A DNA stretch of 64,000 nt, taken from NCBI RefSeq assembly GCF_020177335.1, contig NZ_JAIVMG010000009.1, positions 62,001 through 126,000 of the forward strand, written 5' to 3'. Below the pieces are notes generated by a model that saw nothing but the letters and a program-made list of their open reading frames with translations, did not search any database and was not told where the DNA came from. Shown here piece after piece: positions 25,416 to 34,881 of the stretch. A program made the position numbers and the translations under genes. The DNA is from Stappia indica. GTDB taxonomy: Bacteria > Pseudomonadota > Alphaproteobacteria > Rhizobiales > Stappiaceae. Within the stretch, counting starts at the first letter, position 1. Each line of letters opens with the position of its first letter.

Positions 25416-26666
25416 CTAAAGACGTTTCTTGGGAAGGAGGCCCGGACGGGACAGCCGCATCCGGGTGAGTTTGCCGATGCCGGGAAGCACATCGAGAATA
25501 TTGGCAAGGCCCGGCAGCGGATCGCGCCAGTCGAAGCCGACATCCAGTCTGGCGCGCCAGCGGGCACGTACCATCCGCCCCAGCCAGCGACCGGCCTCAA
25601 GGGCCGAAATCCGCCCTTGCCGCCAGGCGACCTTGACCCCGAGCAGATCGCCGGCGAGCCAGCAATAGCGCAAGCTCCTGAGAGGAGCCGGCGGGCCATC
25701 GGCAGCGGAGGCCGGGTCGAGACACAGGTCCAGCAACCGCTCTGTCAAACCCAGCCCGCAGGCGGCGGGGATCGCATGATTGCCGGCAAAGCGGGGATTG
25801 ATCTCCAGAAAGGAGGTCTCGCCGCTGGCCGCATCGACCAGAAACTGCGCGCAGCCGATCCCCGAATAGCCAAGGGCGGCAACCAGCGCCGCCGTGTAGC
25901 GGTCAAGATCCGGGTCGGTCGCCACCGTGGCGCCTTCGACCGCGAGGCCCGCCCCATCAAGCCGGTCGGTGCGGGCGATCTCCACATGCAACACCCGCTC
26001 AACCCGTCCCGCGCGGGCCGCGAAATAAAGATTGTGCCGCAGGCCCGCTGCCCGGCGCTGCAACAGCAAGGCCGGATGCCCCTCCGGCCAGTGAGGCAAG
26101 ATCCGATCCAGCCCCGCGCGGTCCGCCACCGTGATGGCCTTCTCGCCAAACAGCCGGTGGGTCGAACTGACCGAGCGGATGACGAGCGGAAAGCCGATCC
26201 GTTCGGCCGCACCAATCAACTCCGGCTGGTCGCGAACCTCGGCGAAGGGGGCGACCGGAACGCCGGAGGCCTCGGCCAGGCTCATCATCCGCTGCTTGTC
26301 GAGGCAGGTGGTCACCAGCTCCGGCGCCACCATCAGCGCGGTCACCGATGCCGGCAGGGCGACGTCTTCTTCGGCAAAAAACCGGACATAATTCTCCGCG
26401 ACCGGCACGATCAGGCGAATGTCGCCCCGCCGCGCCAACAGCTCGGAAAGCGCACGCGCGAAGGCCGGCCGATCCTCATCCAGCGGCGGATGACACCAGA
26501 GCCGGTCCACATGACGCGACAGCTCCGCCCCGCGCTCGAACCCGTCAAGGCCGACCGCGACACGATACCCGCGCGCTTTCAGGTCCCGGGCAATGATCGC
26601 CGTGGGGCGATAGTTGCCAAGGAGAACGGCGTACGCGCCCTTGGATTTCTTCAAGGTTCCACCCAC
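25416..26666 (-). CDS. ATP-grasp ligase of a surface-polymer operon
   Basis: A 416-aa protein beginning (at a GTG) MGGTLKKSKGAYAVLLGNYRPTAIIARDLKARGYRVAVGLDGFERGAELSRHVDRLW, a Rossmann-like preATP-grasp part. The ATP-grasp core is visible as CLDKQRMMSLAEASGVPVAPF, then FPLVIRSVSSTHRLFGEKAI, QFLVDAASGETSFLEINPRFAGNHAIPAACG, where ExNPR supplies the Mg ligands. Such proteins ligate carboxylates to amines. Next to a FemAB-like acyltransferase and a flippase, a role in substituting a surface glycan is inferred. The precise start is uncertain. Confidence 0.75.
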   Translation of the reverse strand: MGGTLKKSKGAYAVLLGNYRPTAIIARDLKARGYRVAVGLDGFERGAELSRHVDRLWCHPPLDEDRPAFARALSELLARRGDIRLIVPVAENYVRFFAEEDVALPASVTALMVAPELVTTCLDKQRMMSLAEASGVPVAPFAEVRDQPELIGAAERIGFPLVIRSVSSTHRLFGEKAITVADRAGLDRILPHWPEGHPALLLQRRAAGLRHNLYFAARAGRVERVLHVEIARTDRLDGAGLAVEGATVATDPDLDRYTAALVAALGYSGIGCAQFLVDAASGETSFLEINPRFAGNHAIPAACGLGLTERLLDLCLDPASAADGPPAPLRSLRYCWLAGDLLGVKVAWRQGRISALEAGRWLGRMVRARWRARLDVGFDWRDPLPGLANILDVLPGIGKLTRMRLSRPGLLPKKRL

Positions 26667-27075
26667 ATGCAGTTCCGGGCCGGAAACGGCATCCCTGGAC
26701 CGGACGACAAACGGCGGGGTCAGCCCGCTTAAGTCATACCTGCCGGATTCCCGTTAAGAGAGTGGTAAACGCCGCCATCCCACTCCAAACCGCTCCCCGG
26801 CGGCCGGCCACTTCCGAGAGCCAGGGTGAACAATCGGTAAAGCGCCGCTGACACCCTGAAAAACAGTGACTTTCTGGCAGCGCAACATACGCAACTCTGC
26901 AAGCAGATCACTGCCCACAGGCGCATAACGCCAATTTCTTCGCCCAGGACATGTAAATTTTCACAAGCGTGACAGGGACCTGCGCTATAAGGCGGCGGCG
27001 AGACCGCACTGGCGCATATCCGTCACGTTTCAGACACCACTTGCATTTATGCTGCGTCGCAACAAGGATGGTGAC
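26667..27075. other. 409-base divergent intergenic region
   Basis: Lies between the ATP-grasp operon (leftward) and the FabI-like gene (rightward) and must hold both promoters. I see CTATAA at 26985-26990 with TTCACA 19 bases upstream, a poor sigma-70 pair. No palindrome, terminator or ORF with a convincing ribosome binding site is apparent. Confidence 0.4.
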
Positions 27076-27840
27076 ATGTTCTCACTTGCAGGAAAACGGG
27101 CCCTTGTGGTCGGGATCGCCAACGAACAGTCAATTGCCTGGGGCTGCGCCGATGCCCTGCGCCGGCAGGGTGCGGAACTGGCGGTCACCTATCTGAACGC
27201 CAAGGCAGAACCGCATGTACGCCCGCTCGCCGAGCGGCTGGAGGCGCCGATCTTCGCGCCGCTCGACGTGCGCGACGAGACCCAGATGGACGCGCTGTTC
27301 GCACAGATCTCTGCTGAATGGGGCGGGCTCGACGTCCTGCTTCATTCCATCGCCTTTTGCCCGAAGGACGATCTGCATGGCCGGGCGATCGACTGCTCCC
27401 GCGCCGGCTTCCTTGAAGCGATGGACATTTCCGTCCATTCCTTCCTGCGGCTGATCCAGCGGGCGGAACCGCTGATGCCGCGCGGCGGAACCTGCATGAC
27501 CGTCACCTTCCATGGCTCGGAAAAGGTGGTCGACCACTACAACATCATGGGGCCGGTCAAGGCGGCGCTGGAAGGCGTCACCCGCTATGCCGCCGCCGAG
27601 CTGGGGCCGAAGGGCATTTCCGTGCACGCCCTGTCGCCCGGTCCGCTGGCAACCCGCGCGGCCAGCGGCATCGCCCATTTCGATGCGCTGCTGGCCGACA
27701 ATGCCGCCCGTACTCCGACCCACCGGTTGGCCAGCCTTGACGATATCGGCGCCTATGCCGCCTTCCTCGCCTCCAGCGAGGCCGCCAATGTCACCGGCGT
27801 CATTCACCCGATCGACGGCGGCTATCACGTGATCGGCTGA
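27076..27840 (+). CDS. Enoyl-ACP reductase FabI-like
   Basis: A 254-aa short-chain dehydrogenase of the FabI subfamily from the ATG at 27076 (MFSLAGKRALVVGIANEQSIAWG), preceded by AAGGATG. The divergent NADH-binding motif GIANEQSIAWGCA, the LDVRDETQMD segment and the Y-x6-K catalytic pair (YNIMGPVK) are all diagnostic of FabI rather than of classical SDRs (YxxxK). It would reduce enoyl-ACP or a related enoyl thioester with NADH. The frame extends to 27049. It is followed after 29 bases by the DUF3141 gene, a pairing seen in other alphaproteobacteria; a specialised rather than the housekeeping reductase is likely. Confidence 0.85.
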   Translation: MFSLAGKRALVVGIANEQSIAWGCADALRRQGAELAVTYLNAKAEPHVRPLAERLEAPIFAPLDVRDETQMDALFAQISAEWGGLDVLLHSIAFCPKDDLHGRAIDCSRAGFLEAMDISVHSFLRLIQRAEPLMPRGGTCMTVTFHGSEKVVDHYNIMGPVKAALEGVTRYAAAELGPKGISVHALSPGPLATRAASGIAHFDALLADNAARTPTHRLASLDDIGAYAAFLASSEAANVTGVIHPIDGGYHVIG

Positions 27841-27869
27841 TCGCCCCTCCCTTGCAAGGATCCACGCAG

Positions 27870-30188
27870 ATGCACACCCAACTGCTTGAAGACAGGATCC
27901 GGACCGCCGAACGGTTCGACGAGGCCTCCGCCCTGCAACATCGCCTGTTTCAGACCGCCTTCGACCGGCACATGCGCCGTCTTCAGGAAACGCTGACCGA
28001 ACGCAGCGGCTCCGTCACCATCCAGTCCCAGAACATCTTCAACCGGGTCACCGCGCAGCCCACGCCGGCCAGCCTCATCGACGCCTGGACCGCCTATCTC
28101 GTCGATGCCGGCCAGCGCACGGTGCTGACGCTCGACAGCTTGCGCAAGCGCGGCGACATCTTCACCACCCATGAGGCGGCGGGCACCCCACCGGTGCTGA
28201 TCTACGATTATGACATCGTGCTGGACGGCGCCGACCTGCCACGCCCCTGCAACTACATGCTGTTGCGGATCCTGCCGCCGGACGGCATCGAGGTGTTCGA
28301 CTGGAAGCGGCCTTACGTGATCATCGATCCGCGCGCCGGCCACGGCCCGGGCATTGGCGGCTTCAAGCCCGACAGCCAGGTGGGCGTCGCCCTGAAGGAT
28401 GGCCACCCGGTCTATTTCGTCGCCTTCCGCCCCACCCCGGAGGAGGGGCAGACCCTCGCCGACGTCACCCAGGCGGAAGCGGCGTTCCTGCGCGAGGTGC
28501 ACCGGCTGCACCCGGATGCGCCGCGCCCCATCGTCATCGGCAATTGCCAGGGCGGCTGGGCCGCCGCCATTCTCGCCGCCACCAACCCGGATCTGGCCGG
28601 CCCGATCGTGCTGAACGGCGCACCCATGTCCTACTGGTCCGGCCAGCTCGGTCAGGACCCGATGCGCTACACCGGCGGGATCGTCGGCGGGGCGCTGCCG
28701 GCCATTCTCGTCTCCGACCTTGGCGGCGGCATCTTCGACGGCGCCAATCTGGTGATGAACTTCGAACTGCTCAATCCCGGCCGCACCTGGTTCCGCAAGT
28801 ATTACGACCTGTTCTCCGGCATCGACGATGGCGACCAGCGCTTCCTCGACTTCGAGAAGTGGTGGGGCGGCTTCTTCCTGATGAACGGCCCGGAGATCCG
28901 CTGGATCGTCGAGAACCTGTTCGTCGGCAACCGGCTGGCGCGCAACGAGGCCCGACTGGAAACCGGCTGCCCGATCGACCTCAAGGCCATTCGCGCGCCG
29001 ATCATCGTCTTCGCCTCGCGCGGCGACAACATCACCCCGCCGCAACAGGCGCTGAACTGGATCCCCGACAGCTACGCCGACGAACGGGAGATCGAGATCC
29101 GCGGCCAGCGCATCCTCTACATGGTGCATGAGCAGGTCGGCCATCTCGGCATCTTCGTGTCCTCCTCCATCGCCCGGCGCGAACACACGCAGATGACCTC
29201 GACCCTGAAGACCATCGAGGCGCTGCCCCCCGGTCTTTACGAAATGATGATCGAGGATGTGGCCGGCGTCGGCGATGAAAAACGCTTCACCGTCAGCTTC
29301 CACAAGCGCAAGCTCACCGACATCGAGGCCTACAGCGACAGTGGCCGGGCCGAGGAGCCGGCCTTCGCCGCCGTTGCCCGCATGTCGGAAGCCCTGGTGG
29401 AAGGCTATGAGACCACCCTGCGCCCGCTGGTTCAGGCATCGGTGACCAAGGAGGTCGCCGACGTCCGCCGGTCCTTGCACCCCTTGCGGCTGCAGCGGCG
29501 CATCTTCGCCTCCGACAATCCGGTCACCGGGGTCCTGGCCCCGGCCGTCGAGCGGGCACGGACCGAGCGCAAGAAGGCCTCGCCGGACAATCCGTTCCTG
29601 GCCGCTGAACGGTTGTGGGCGGATATGGTGGAAACCGGCTGGAACGTGTTCCGCGATACGCGGGCGATGCTGTTCGAAACCGCCTTCCTTGCCACCTATG
29701 CCAGCCCGCTGGGCTTCTGGTATGGCGCCCCCCGCGCCGCCTCTCGGGCGCAGACCCCGATGCAGGACCTGCGCGCGCTGCCGGAGGTGCTCTCCGCCCT
29801 CGACCGCGCCGGTACGGGCGAGCTGTCCGAGGCGGTGGTGCGGATGCTGGTGCTGATGGCCGACACCCGCGGCGACGTGCGGCGCGACCGGCTGCAGCGC
29901 TCGGCCGAAGTGCTGTCGACCCGCCCGCCCTTCGACACCATGGAGGCCGCCGCCCGGGCGCGGATGATCCACGAGCAGACGCTGATCGCCCATTTCGAGC
30001 CCGAACGCGCCCTCAACACCCTGCCGCTGCTGCTGACCGACCGTGCCGACCGGCAAAAGGCGCTCGGCATGGTCGAGTATGTCGTCGGCGATCCGGACGA
30101 GATGGAACCGGATACCCGGCACATGCTAGAGCGGATGCGCCGCCTTCTCGATGCTGATCCGGCCACTCCCGCCGTCAGCGGTCTGTAA
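27870..30188 (+). CDS. DUF3141 alpha/beta-hydrolase family protein
   Basis: A 772-aa protein from the ATG at 27870. The middle holds an alpha/beta-hydrolase core: PYVIIDPRAGHGPGIGGFKPDSQVG, then the nucleophile elbow IVIGNCQGGWAAAI with Cys in the G-x-C-x-G position, as in PHA synthases, and a C-terminal acid/His region around IRAPIIVFASRGDNITPP and EQVGHLGIFVSS. A helical C-terminal domain (residues about 500-770) completes it. The resemblance to PhaC points to a hydroxyacyl-thioester or polyester role, but the family is not biochemically characterised as far as I know. Its last 63 bases overlap the convergent 1237-codon gene. Confidence 0.85.
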   Translation: MHTQLLEDRIRTAERFDEASALQHRLFQTAFDRHMRRLQETLTERSGSVTIQSQNIFNRVTAQPTPASLIDAWTAYLVDAGQRTVLTLDSLRKRGDIFTTHEAAGTPPVLIYDYDIVLDGADLPRPCNYMLLRILPPDGIEVFDWKRPYVIIDPRAGHGPGIGGFKPDSQVGVALKDGHPVYFVAFRPTPEEGQTLADVTQAEAAFLREVHRLHPDAPRPIVIGNCQGGWAAAILAATNPDLAGPIVLNGAPMSYWSGQLGQDPMRYTGGIVGGALPAILVSDLGGGIFDGANLVMNFELLNPGRTWFRKYYDLFSGIDDGDQRFLDFEKWWGGFFLMNGPEIRWIVENLFVGNRLARNEARLETGCPIDLKAIRAPIIVFASRGDNITPPQQALNWIPDSYADEREIEIRGQRILYMVHEQVGHLGIFVSSSIARREHTQMTSTLKTIEALPPGLYEMMIEDVAGVGDEKRFTVSFHKRKLTDIEAYSDSGRAEEPAFAAVARMSEALVEGYETTLRPLVQASVTKEVADVRRSLHPLRLQRRIFASDNPVTGVLAPAVERARTERKKASPDNPFLAAERLWADMVETGWNVFRDTRAMLFETAFLATYASPLGFWYGAPRAASRAQTPMQDLRALPEVLSALDRAGTGELSEAVVRMLVLMADTRGDVRRDRLQRSAEVLSTRPPFDTMEAAARARMIHEQTLIAHFEPERALNTLPLLLTDRADRQKALGMVEYVVGDPDEMEPDTRHMLERMRRLLDADPATPAVSGL

Positions 30189-33100
30189 GCCGCCCTCGGC
30201 GATCTCGACGAGTTCGGCCACGGCCACGCCGATCGACCCGAGATAGCCGACGACAAGCAGCACCTCGCCGATGATCGCCGGCACGAAATACGTCTCCTCC
30301 TGGATGTCGGGCACGAACAGCGCCCGCGTCCCCTGCCCGGGAATGATATTGCACAGCGCCCGGGCCAGACCGAGTGTCGCCACCGTGTCCTTTTTCGGCG
30401 AGGCGCAGTAGTTCCAGACCACCATGCCGAAATTGGCCCAGCCCCACAGGGTGATGGTCAATTCGCCGGTGTAGACCCGCGCGCGCCCGGCCGGCAGTTT
30501 CAACACCAGAAGCCCCCGGGTCGGTCCGGCGATCACCTGGCAGATCCAGATGGTTCCGGCAAAGCCCGGATCCCCCGCCGGACAGCTCGGCGCCGGCGCA
30601 CCAGGACGGATCAGCCAGGGCATGGTGAAGATGGTGGTGACGTAGCGCATCAGAACGGAGACGCCACCGGCGAGCAGCTTGCCACCCGGTGTCCATTTGC
30701 CCACGTAATTCTTCATCCCGTCAGGGATTTTCGTCGGAGTGTCCGGCTTCACCAGAGCCGTGGCGCTGAAGACGCCGGTCAGCGTGTCGGTGAAGATCCG
30801 CACAAACATCGCGCCCGAATAGACCCCGAGCGAGACGCAGGCGACGACCGTCTCCAGCGTGCTGTTGTAGACCACCTTGCGACTGGTCGGGATGCCGAAT
30901 TTCGACTTGATCCAGTCGACGGTGACATAGTCCTTGTAGGCATCGAGCGCCGCCTGATCGGGGAACGGCGCCTTGCCGGTCGCCAGCTTGTAGATCAGGG
31001 TGCCGGGAATGGCGACCAGATAGGCGGCAATGTCGATCACCCGGATCGACAGGCTCTTGCCGGTGAAGAACTTGTAGAGCTGGGAGAGAACCGGAATTTC
31101 CCATTCGGCGAACAACAGGTCGCGGAAGGATTCCACCACCTCCTTGATCAGATCCATCAAGGTGGCGATCACCGTTTTCGCCGCATCGAGCGCATAGAGC
31201 GCAACGCTCTCCATCACCTTGACGATGCCGCTCATCAGGAGATTGAGCGCGTTGTTCGGATCGTCGCCGATGGCGGTGAAATACTCGATCGCCTCGTTGA
31301 ACGCCTCCTTGCCCTCGCCATACTGAAAGTCGTTGGCCAGGTCCTCAAGCATCTTCAGGAGCCCTTCGAGCGAACTCGACAGGGCGGAGCTGGTCATCAG
31401 GCTGACCGTGGTGGCCCCGCGCTCCCCCGCCTGCCCGCCGTTTTGCTCATAGGCATTGGCGAACAGGTTGTGTTCCATCTGGTAGGATTGCTCCTCGGTC
31501 ATCGGCTGCTGCGAGGAGAACTGGTCGAAGGTCGGGTTGTCCTGCTTGTTCAGCTCCTTCAGGAAGTCATCCACCGTCGCCTGCAGATTGTCCTTCATGG
31601 TGTCGATGCCCGACAGGATGGTCTGTTTCACCGTTTCCACCCCGTCGACGGTAAAGTCCAGCAGCACATCCACACTGTGGCGCACCGCCTCCGCCGTGCG
31701 GACGAAATCGCCGATGTTGAACAGGAAGGCGAGCCACTCGAACAACTGCTCCAGCTTCACCTTCAGCCAGTTCCACACCCCTTGCACGAAGTCGAAGGCC
31801 TGCTGGGCAAATTCGATGATCGCCTCGAACACCTTCCCACCGATCTCGAACAGCACCCGGCCGATGCCTTCCACCACCTCCACGACGATGCGGGTCAGCT
31901 TGTCGACCACATCGCCGACGAAATTCTTGATGCCGTTCCACACATCGCCCCAGCCGATGCCAAGGAAACCGCCGACATCCGCCCCCATCGCCTTCAGCCG
32001 CGAGGATTTCCACTCCGCGACCTCTGCACTGGTCATCGGCACGTATTGGGGAAAGCCGGAGGTAAAATCGATGGCCCAGGAGGTGCCTTCCAGCGCCGCC
32101 AGATTGAGCCGGGGGTTGAAGCCGCGCGCCGCATTGCGCCGCGAGACGAAGAGGAAGCTGATCTTGTCGCCGCCGCCGGCTTCATCCTGCGCGGCGATCT
32201 GCATCGACGCCTCGGTGATCTTCTGCAGGCTTTGCGCATATTCATCGCTTGACCGGTATTCCGCCGGCAGCAGATAGGCGCCGGAAGCGTCCTTGGCATT
32301 CTTGATCTCGTCCACCGTCAGCGCGCCCAGCTTGGCCTGCAGCTGCCGATTGGGCTCCACCACCAGCGGCGACCCGGCCAGGGTCGAGGGGGTCTCCACA
32401 TAAAGCGTTGCCGCGGCCAGCGCATTGGCCTTCTGATAGATCACCACCTTGCCGTTCGGGCCGGTCTCCACCATCACCCGGTTGAGCTGGCTGCACCGAT
32501 AGGACCGTCCGTCGACGAACAGAGTGACGAGGCTGGATGCCTGGATCGACACGGGCACGAAGCTCGCCGGCATGCCCCCGTCGTCGAGCACCACCAGTTC
32601 CAGCGCATGGGTCTGCACCGGGACCATCTCGTTGTCGCCGCGAAACAGCTCGATGCTTTCCTCGAACCATTGCTGCGTGGTCGACGACTGCCAGAAGCGG
32701 GTCAGGTCGCCACCGGCGGATACCGTATAGGCCTCGGCATAGCCGGCCAGATCGCGGCCGAGCGTGAAGATCGTCGCCTCGGAGCCCGGATCGGTCGGGA
32801 TCTCGTTGCCGAGCGGAAACAGCGTGTTCCAGACCGGGTCGGCGCGGCGGCCGCTGCCGGGCACCTCGGCGGCCCGCCAAAGCCGCCCATCGGTGCCGAT
32901 GCCGAACACCTGCAAGAGGTCGTTGAAGCACTGCGAGGCGTAGACGCTGGTCAACGCCACCGTCTGCCCCGGGTCCACATAGATCCAGTCGTCGAACTGC
33001 TTGATCGTCCCGGCCTGGTATTTCTTCTCCCGCTTCAGGAGCAGCTTGCCGCTGTCCTTCTCCACGGCAAAGATCGCCAGCCGATCGTCCTGATCGACCA

Positions 33101-33839
33101 CCACCGAAAGCGCGGTCGCCTTCTTCGGCCCCAGCACCCTGAGGCTCGACGTCCGGTCGCTGGTTTCGGAAAACAGAACCTCGTTGTCCCGGCCGATGGC
33201 GAAGATGGCCGATTGCACCGTGCTGTTCTCCACCACGGCGATGGCCTTCACCTCCGCCTGGGTCCCGCCCGGCCCCATCACCGGCGCCCAGACCGGGCCG
33301 GCCCAATCATTGCTGCCGGGCTTGAAGAAGTTGTTGGCCAGGAGGCCATAGTCCGTTCCCGGCACGTCCAGCATCACATTGACGTAGATATTGCCGGTGG
33401 CCCCGCGCGCGCCCTTGAACTGGCGGATCGCCTCCGTCGCTTTCTCCGGCGAGGTCTCCTGCTGGAAGTAGCTGCCGGTGCCCGGCTTGTACTCCGCCAG
33501 CCGCAACCGGCCATTGCCACCAAGGGTCAGGATGTTCGGCGTGTCGCTGCCCTCGTTCGACGAGGTGTAGAGATAAAGCTGCCGGCCGGTGATGTTCAGG
33601 TCCAGCTCATGATAGGGTGCCTCAGCCCCCTCCCCCCGGCGCAAGCGGAACACCTCATCGTTGGTGCCGATGGTGTAAAGGTCGAGATTGCCCGCCTTGT
33701 TGGCGAAGGTGCTGATATCCGTTCCGCCCAAGGCCGGACGGAACAGCTGGAAGGTCTCCATGTACTTGGTGCTGGCCCGCGCCGCCGGGCGTTCGCCGGT
33801 GGGGGTTTCAGCGAGAACAGACCTTGGCATCATCGTCAT
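30126..33839 (-). CDS. 1237-aa tectonin-like propeller / amphipathic helix / membrane protein, uncharacterised
   Basis: Start ATG 33839 is preceded by GGGAGG. Residues about 30-400 contain five or six repeats of the form (L/I)F-(A/G)IG-(R/T)D-(N/G)-(E/R)-(V/L) (LYTIGTNDEVF, IFAIGRDNEVLF, VFGIGTDGRLW, IFTLGRDLAGY), the look of a tectonin/lectin-type beta-propeller. Residues 410-500 look like an Ig/transthyretin-type domain. Residues about 620-780 are long amphipathic helices with periodic Trp/Phe/Val (VWNGIKNFVGDVVDKLTRIVVEVVEGIGRVLF...). From about residue 900 several hydrophobic segments suggest membrane insertion. There is no Sec signal. The layout (sugar-binding propeller plus helical and hydrophobic parts) recalls pore-forming or membrane-remodelling proteins, but this is inference. 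Last gene of a four-gene unit. Confidence 0.75.
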   Translation of the reverse strand: MTMMPRSVLAETPTGERPAARASTKYMETFQLFRPALGGTDISTFANKAGNLDLYTIGTNDEVFRLRRGEGAEAPYHELDLNITGRQLYLYTSSNEGSDTPNILTLGGNGRLRLAEYKPGTGSYFQQETSPEKATEAIRQFKGARGATGNIYVNVMLDVPGTDYGLLANNFFKPGSNDWAGPVWAPVMGPGGTQAEVKAIAVVENSTVQSAIFAIGRDNEVLFSETSDRTSSLRVLGPKKATALSVVVDQDDRLAIFAVEKDSGKLLLKREKKYQAGTIKQFDDWIYVDPGQTVALTSVYASQCFNDLLQVFGIGTDGRLWRAAEVPGSGRRADPVWNTLFPLGNEIPTDPGSEATIFTLGRDLAGYAEAYTVSAGGDLTRFWQSSTTQQWFEESIELFRGDNEMVPVQTHALELVVLDDGGMPASFVPVSIQASSLVTLFVDGRSYRCSQLNRVMVETGPNGKVVIYQKANALAAATLYVETPSTLAGSPLVVEPNRQLQAKLGALTVDEIKNAKDASGAYLLPAEYRSSDEYAQSLQKITEASMQIAAQDEAGGGDKISFLFVSRRNAARGFNPRLNLAALEGTSWAIDFTSGFPQYVPMTSAEVAEWKSSRLKAMGADVGGFLGIGWGDVWNGIKNFVGDVVDKLTRIVVEVVEGIGRVLFEIGGKVFEAIIEFAQQAFDFVQGVWNWLKVKLEQLFEWLAFLFNIGDFVRTAEAVRHSVDVLLDFTVDGVETVKQTILSGIDTMKDNLQATVDDFLKELNKQDNPTFDQFSSQQPMTEEQSYQMEHNLFANAYEQNGGQAGERGATTVSLMTSSALSSSLEGLLKMLEDLANDFQYGEGKEAFNEAIEYFTAIGDDPNNALNLLMSGIVKVMESVALYALDAAKTVIATLMDLIKEVVESFRDLLFAEWEIPVLSQLYKFFTGKSLSIRVIDIAAYLVAIPGTLIYKLATGKAPFPDQAALDAYKDYVTVDWIKSKFGIPTSRKVVYNSTLETVVACVSLGVYSGAMFVRIFTDTLTGVFSATALVKPDTPTKIPDGMKNYVGKWTPGGKLLAGGVSVLMRYVTTIFTMPWLIRPGAPAPSCPAGDPGFAGTIWICQVIAGPTRGLLVLKLPAGRARVYTGELTITLWGWANFGMVVWNYCASPKKDTVATLGLARALCNIIPGQGTRALFVPDIQEETYFVPAIIGEVLLVVGYLGSIGVAVAELVEIAEGGLQTADGGSGRISIEKAAHPL

Positions 33840-34881
33840 GGGAGCCTCCCGGACTTGAGGATGGGAAAACGGGTATCTCGGTCAGCGCCAGCAACCGGTC
33901 GCGGCAATGCCGGGCCGCCTGCAGGGCCGGGGCACGCCAGATCGGCCGGCCATGCGCATTGCAGTAGAGCGCGCGCTGCCGCGGCCGGCCGGCATTCCGG
34001 TCGCGTGCGTCGTCCCCATGCGCGGCCACCCGCGCATGGGCCGGACGGAGCGCCTCGGCGCCAAGGTCCAGCGCCCGGGCCAGCGCGATTTCCAATTCGC
34101 AGGGGTCGGCGTAATAGGGCGCGAAGGCGCGCAGTGCGGAGCGCGACAGATCGCACTCCCGGCAGGCGGCGACCACCGCCCTTGCCGCAGGATCGCTCTT
34201 TGCCGGGCTGCAGCCGGCGGCGACGAGGCAGGCGAGGATATTGACGTTGACGATCAGGTCCACCGGGTTGTCCTCGCCGGGGGCGACGAACCAGGTGCGA
34301 TAGAGCGCGGGCCGCAGGAACGGCGGGTCGCCGCGCCGGCGCGGTCCCGCCCGCAACCGCTCGAAAAGCGCCGGCAGTCGCTCCCGCGCCGCTTGCCGCG
34401 TGCGCCGGCCACCGGCCATCAGCGCCAGCCAGGCCAGCGCCGTGTCATCGCCATCGGCGGCCAACCGAATTGGCAACCGCGCGCTCGCCCGCCTGCCTTC
34501 GTCCCCGCTCAGGTCCTCCGGCGGGTAGAAATGGAACGCCCCGGCAAGATCGGGCGCGGCACAGGCCTCGATGAAATCGAGCGCCCGCGCCCGTGCCTGC
34601 CTGAGTGCCATGCAATCGGGCCCGGTCAGCAGCCCTCGCCCCTCGCCGTTGTCGATCAGATCGGTCAGAAGCAGCGCCACCTGCGCGGTCACGAAACAGG
34701 TTTCATCGGAGATGATCCGATCCCCGGCCGCCACATGGGACGGGAACGCCCCGCTCTCGGCCTGCTCCGCCAGCAAGGCGGCCACGGGGGCGGAAAGCGC
34801 GCCATCCGCCCCCGCCCCATGCGGCCTCCGGTCTTTCCAGGCGCCGCCATGCGGCGCCATCTCACCCAACCGGTCCGGCAT
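33808..34881 (-). CDS. Alpha/alpha-toroid protein with DxDD motif (terpene cyclase/prenyltransferase-repeat like)
   Basis: A 357-aa protein from ATG 34881, preceded by GGGGAGG. Residues about 34-70 (ALLAEQAESGAFPSHVAAGDRIISDETCFVTAQVALLLTDL) resemble the LxxQxxdGsF-type toroid repeats of squalene-cyclase/prenyltransferase-like proteins. DGDDTA (residues 143-148) matches the DxDD acid motif of class II terpene cyclases. VDLIVNVNILACL and the C-terminal YYADPCELEIALARA fit uncharacterised toroid proteins of this superfamily. Length is about half of a squalene cyclase, so it has a single toroid. It overlaps the preceding gene by 20 bases and the next by 32. Catalytic activity is unproven; a structural or enzyme-like role is possible. 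Confidence 0.6.
   Translation of the reverse strand: MPDRLGEMAPHGGAWKDRRPHGAGADGALSAPVAALLAEQAESGAFPSHVAAGDRIISDETCFVTAQVALLLTDLIDNGEGRGLLTGPDCMALRQARARALDFIEACAAPDLAGAFHFYPPEDLSGDEGRRASARLPIRLAADGDDTALAWLALMAGGRRTRQAARERLPALFERLRAGPRRRGDPPFLRPALYRTWFVAPGEDNPVDLIVNVNILACLVAAGCSPAKSDPAARAVVAACRECDLSRSALRAFAPYYADPCELEIALARALDLGAEALRPAHARVAAHGDDARDRNAGRPRQRALYCNAHGRPIWRAPALQAARHCRDRLLALTEIPVFPSSSPGGSHDDDAKVCSR

Noticed and set aside
27825-30122. 765-codon open frame antisense to the DUF3141 gene
   Set aside because: The sense strand has a clear hydrolase core; the antisense product is a mirror of codon bias.
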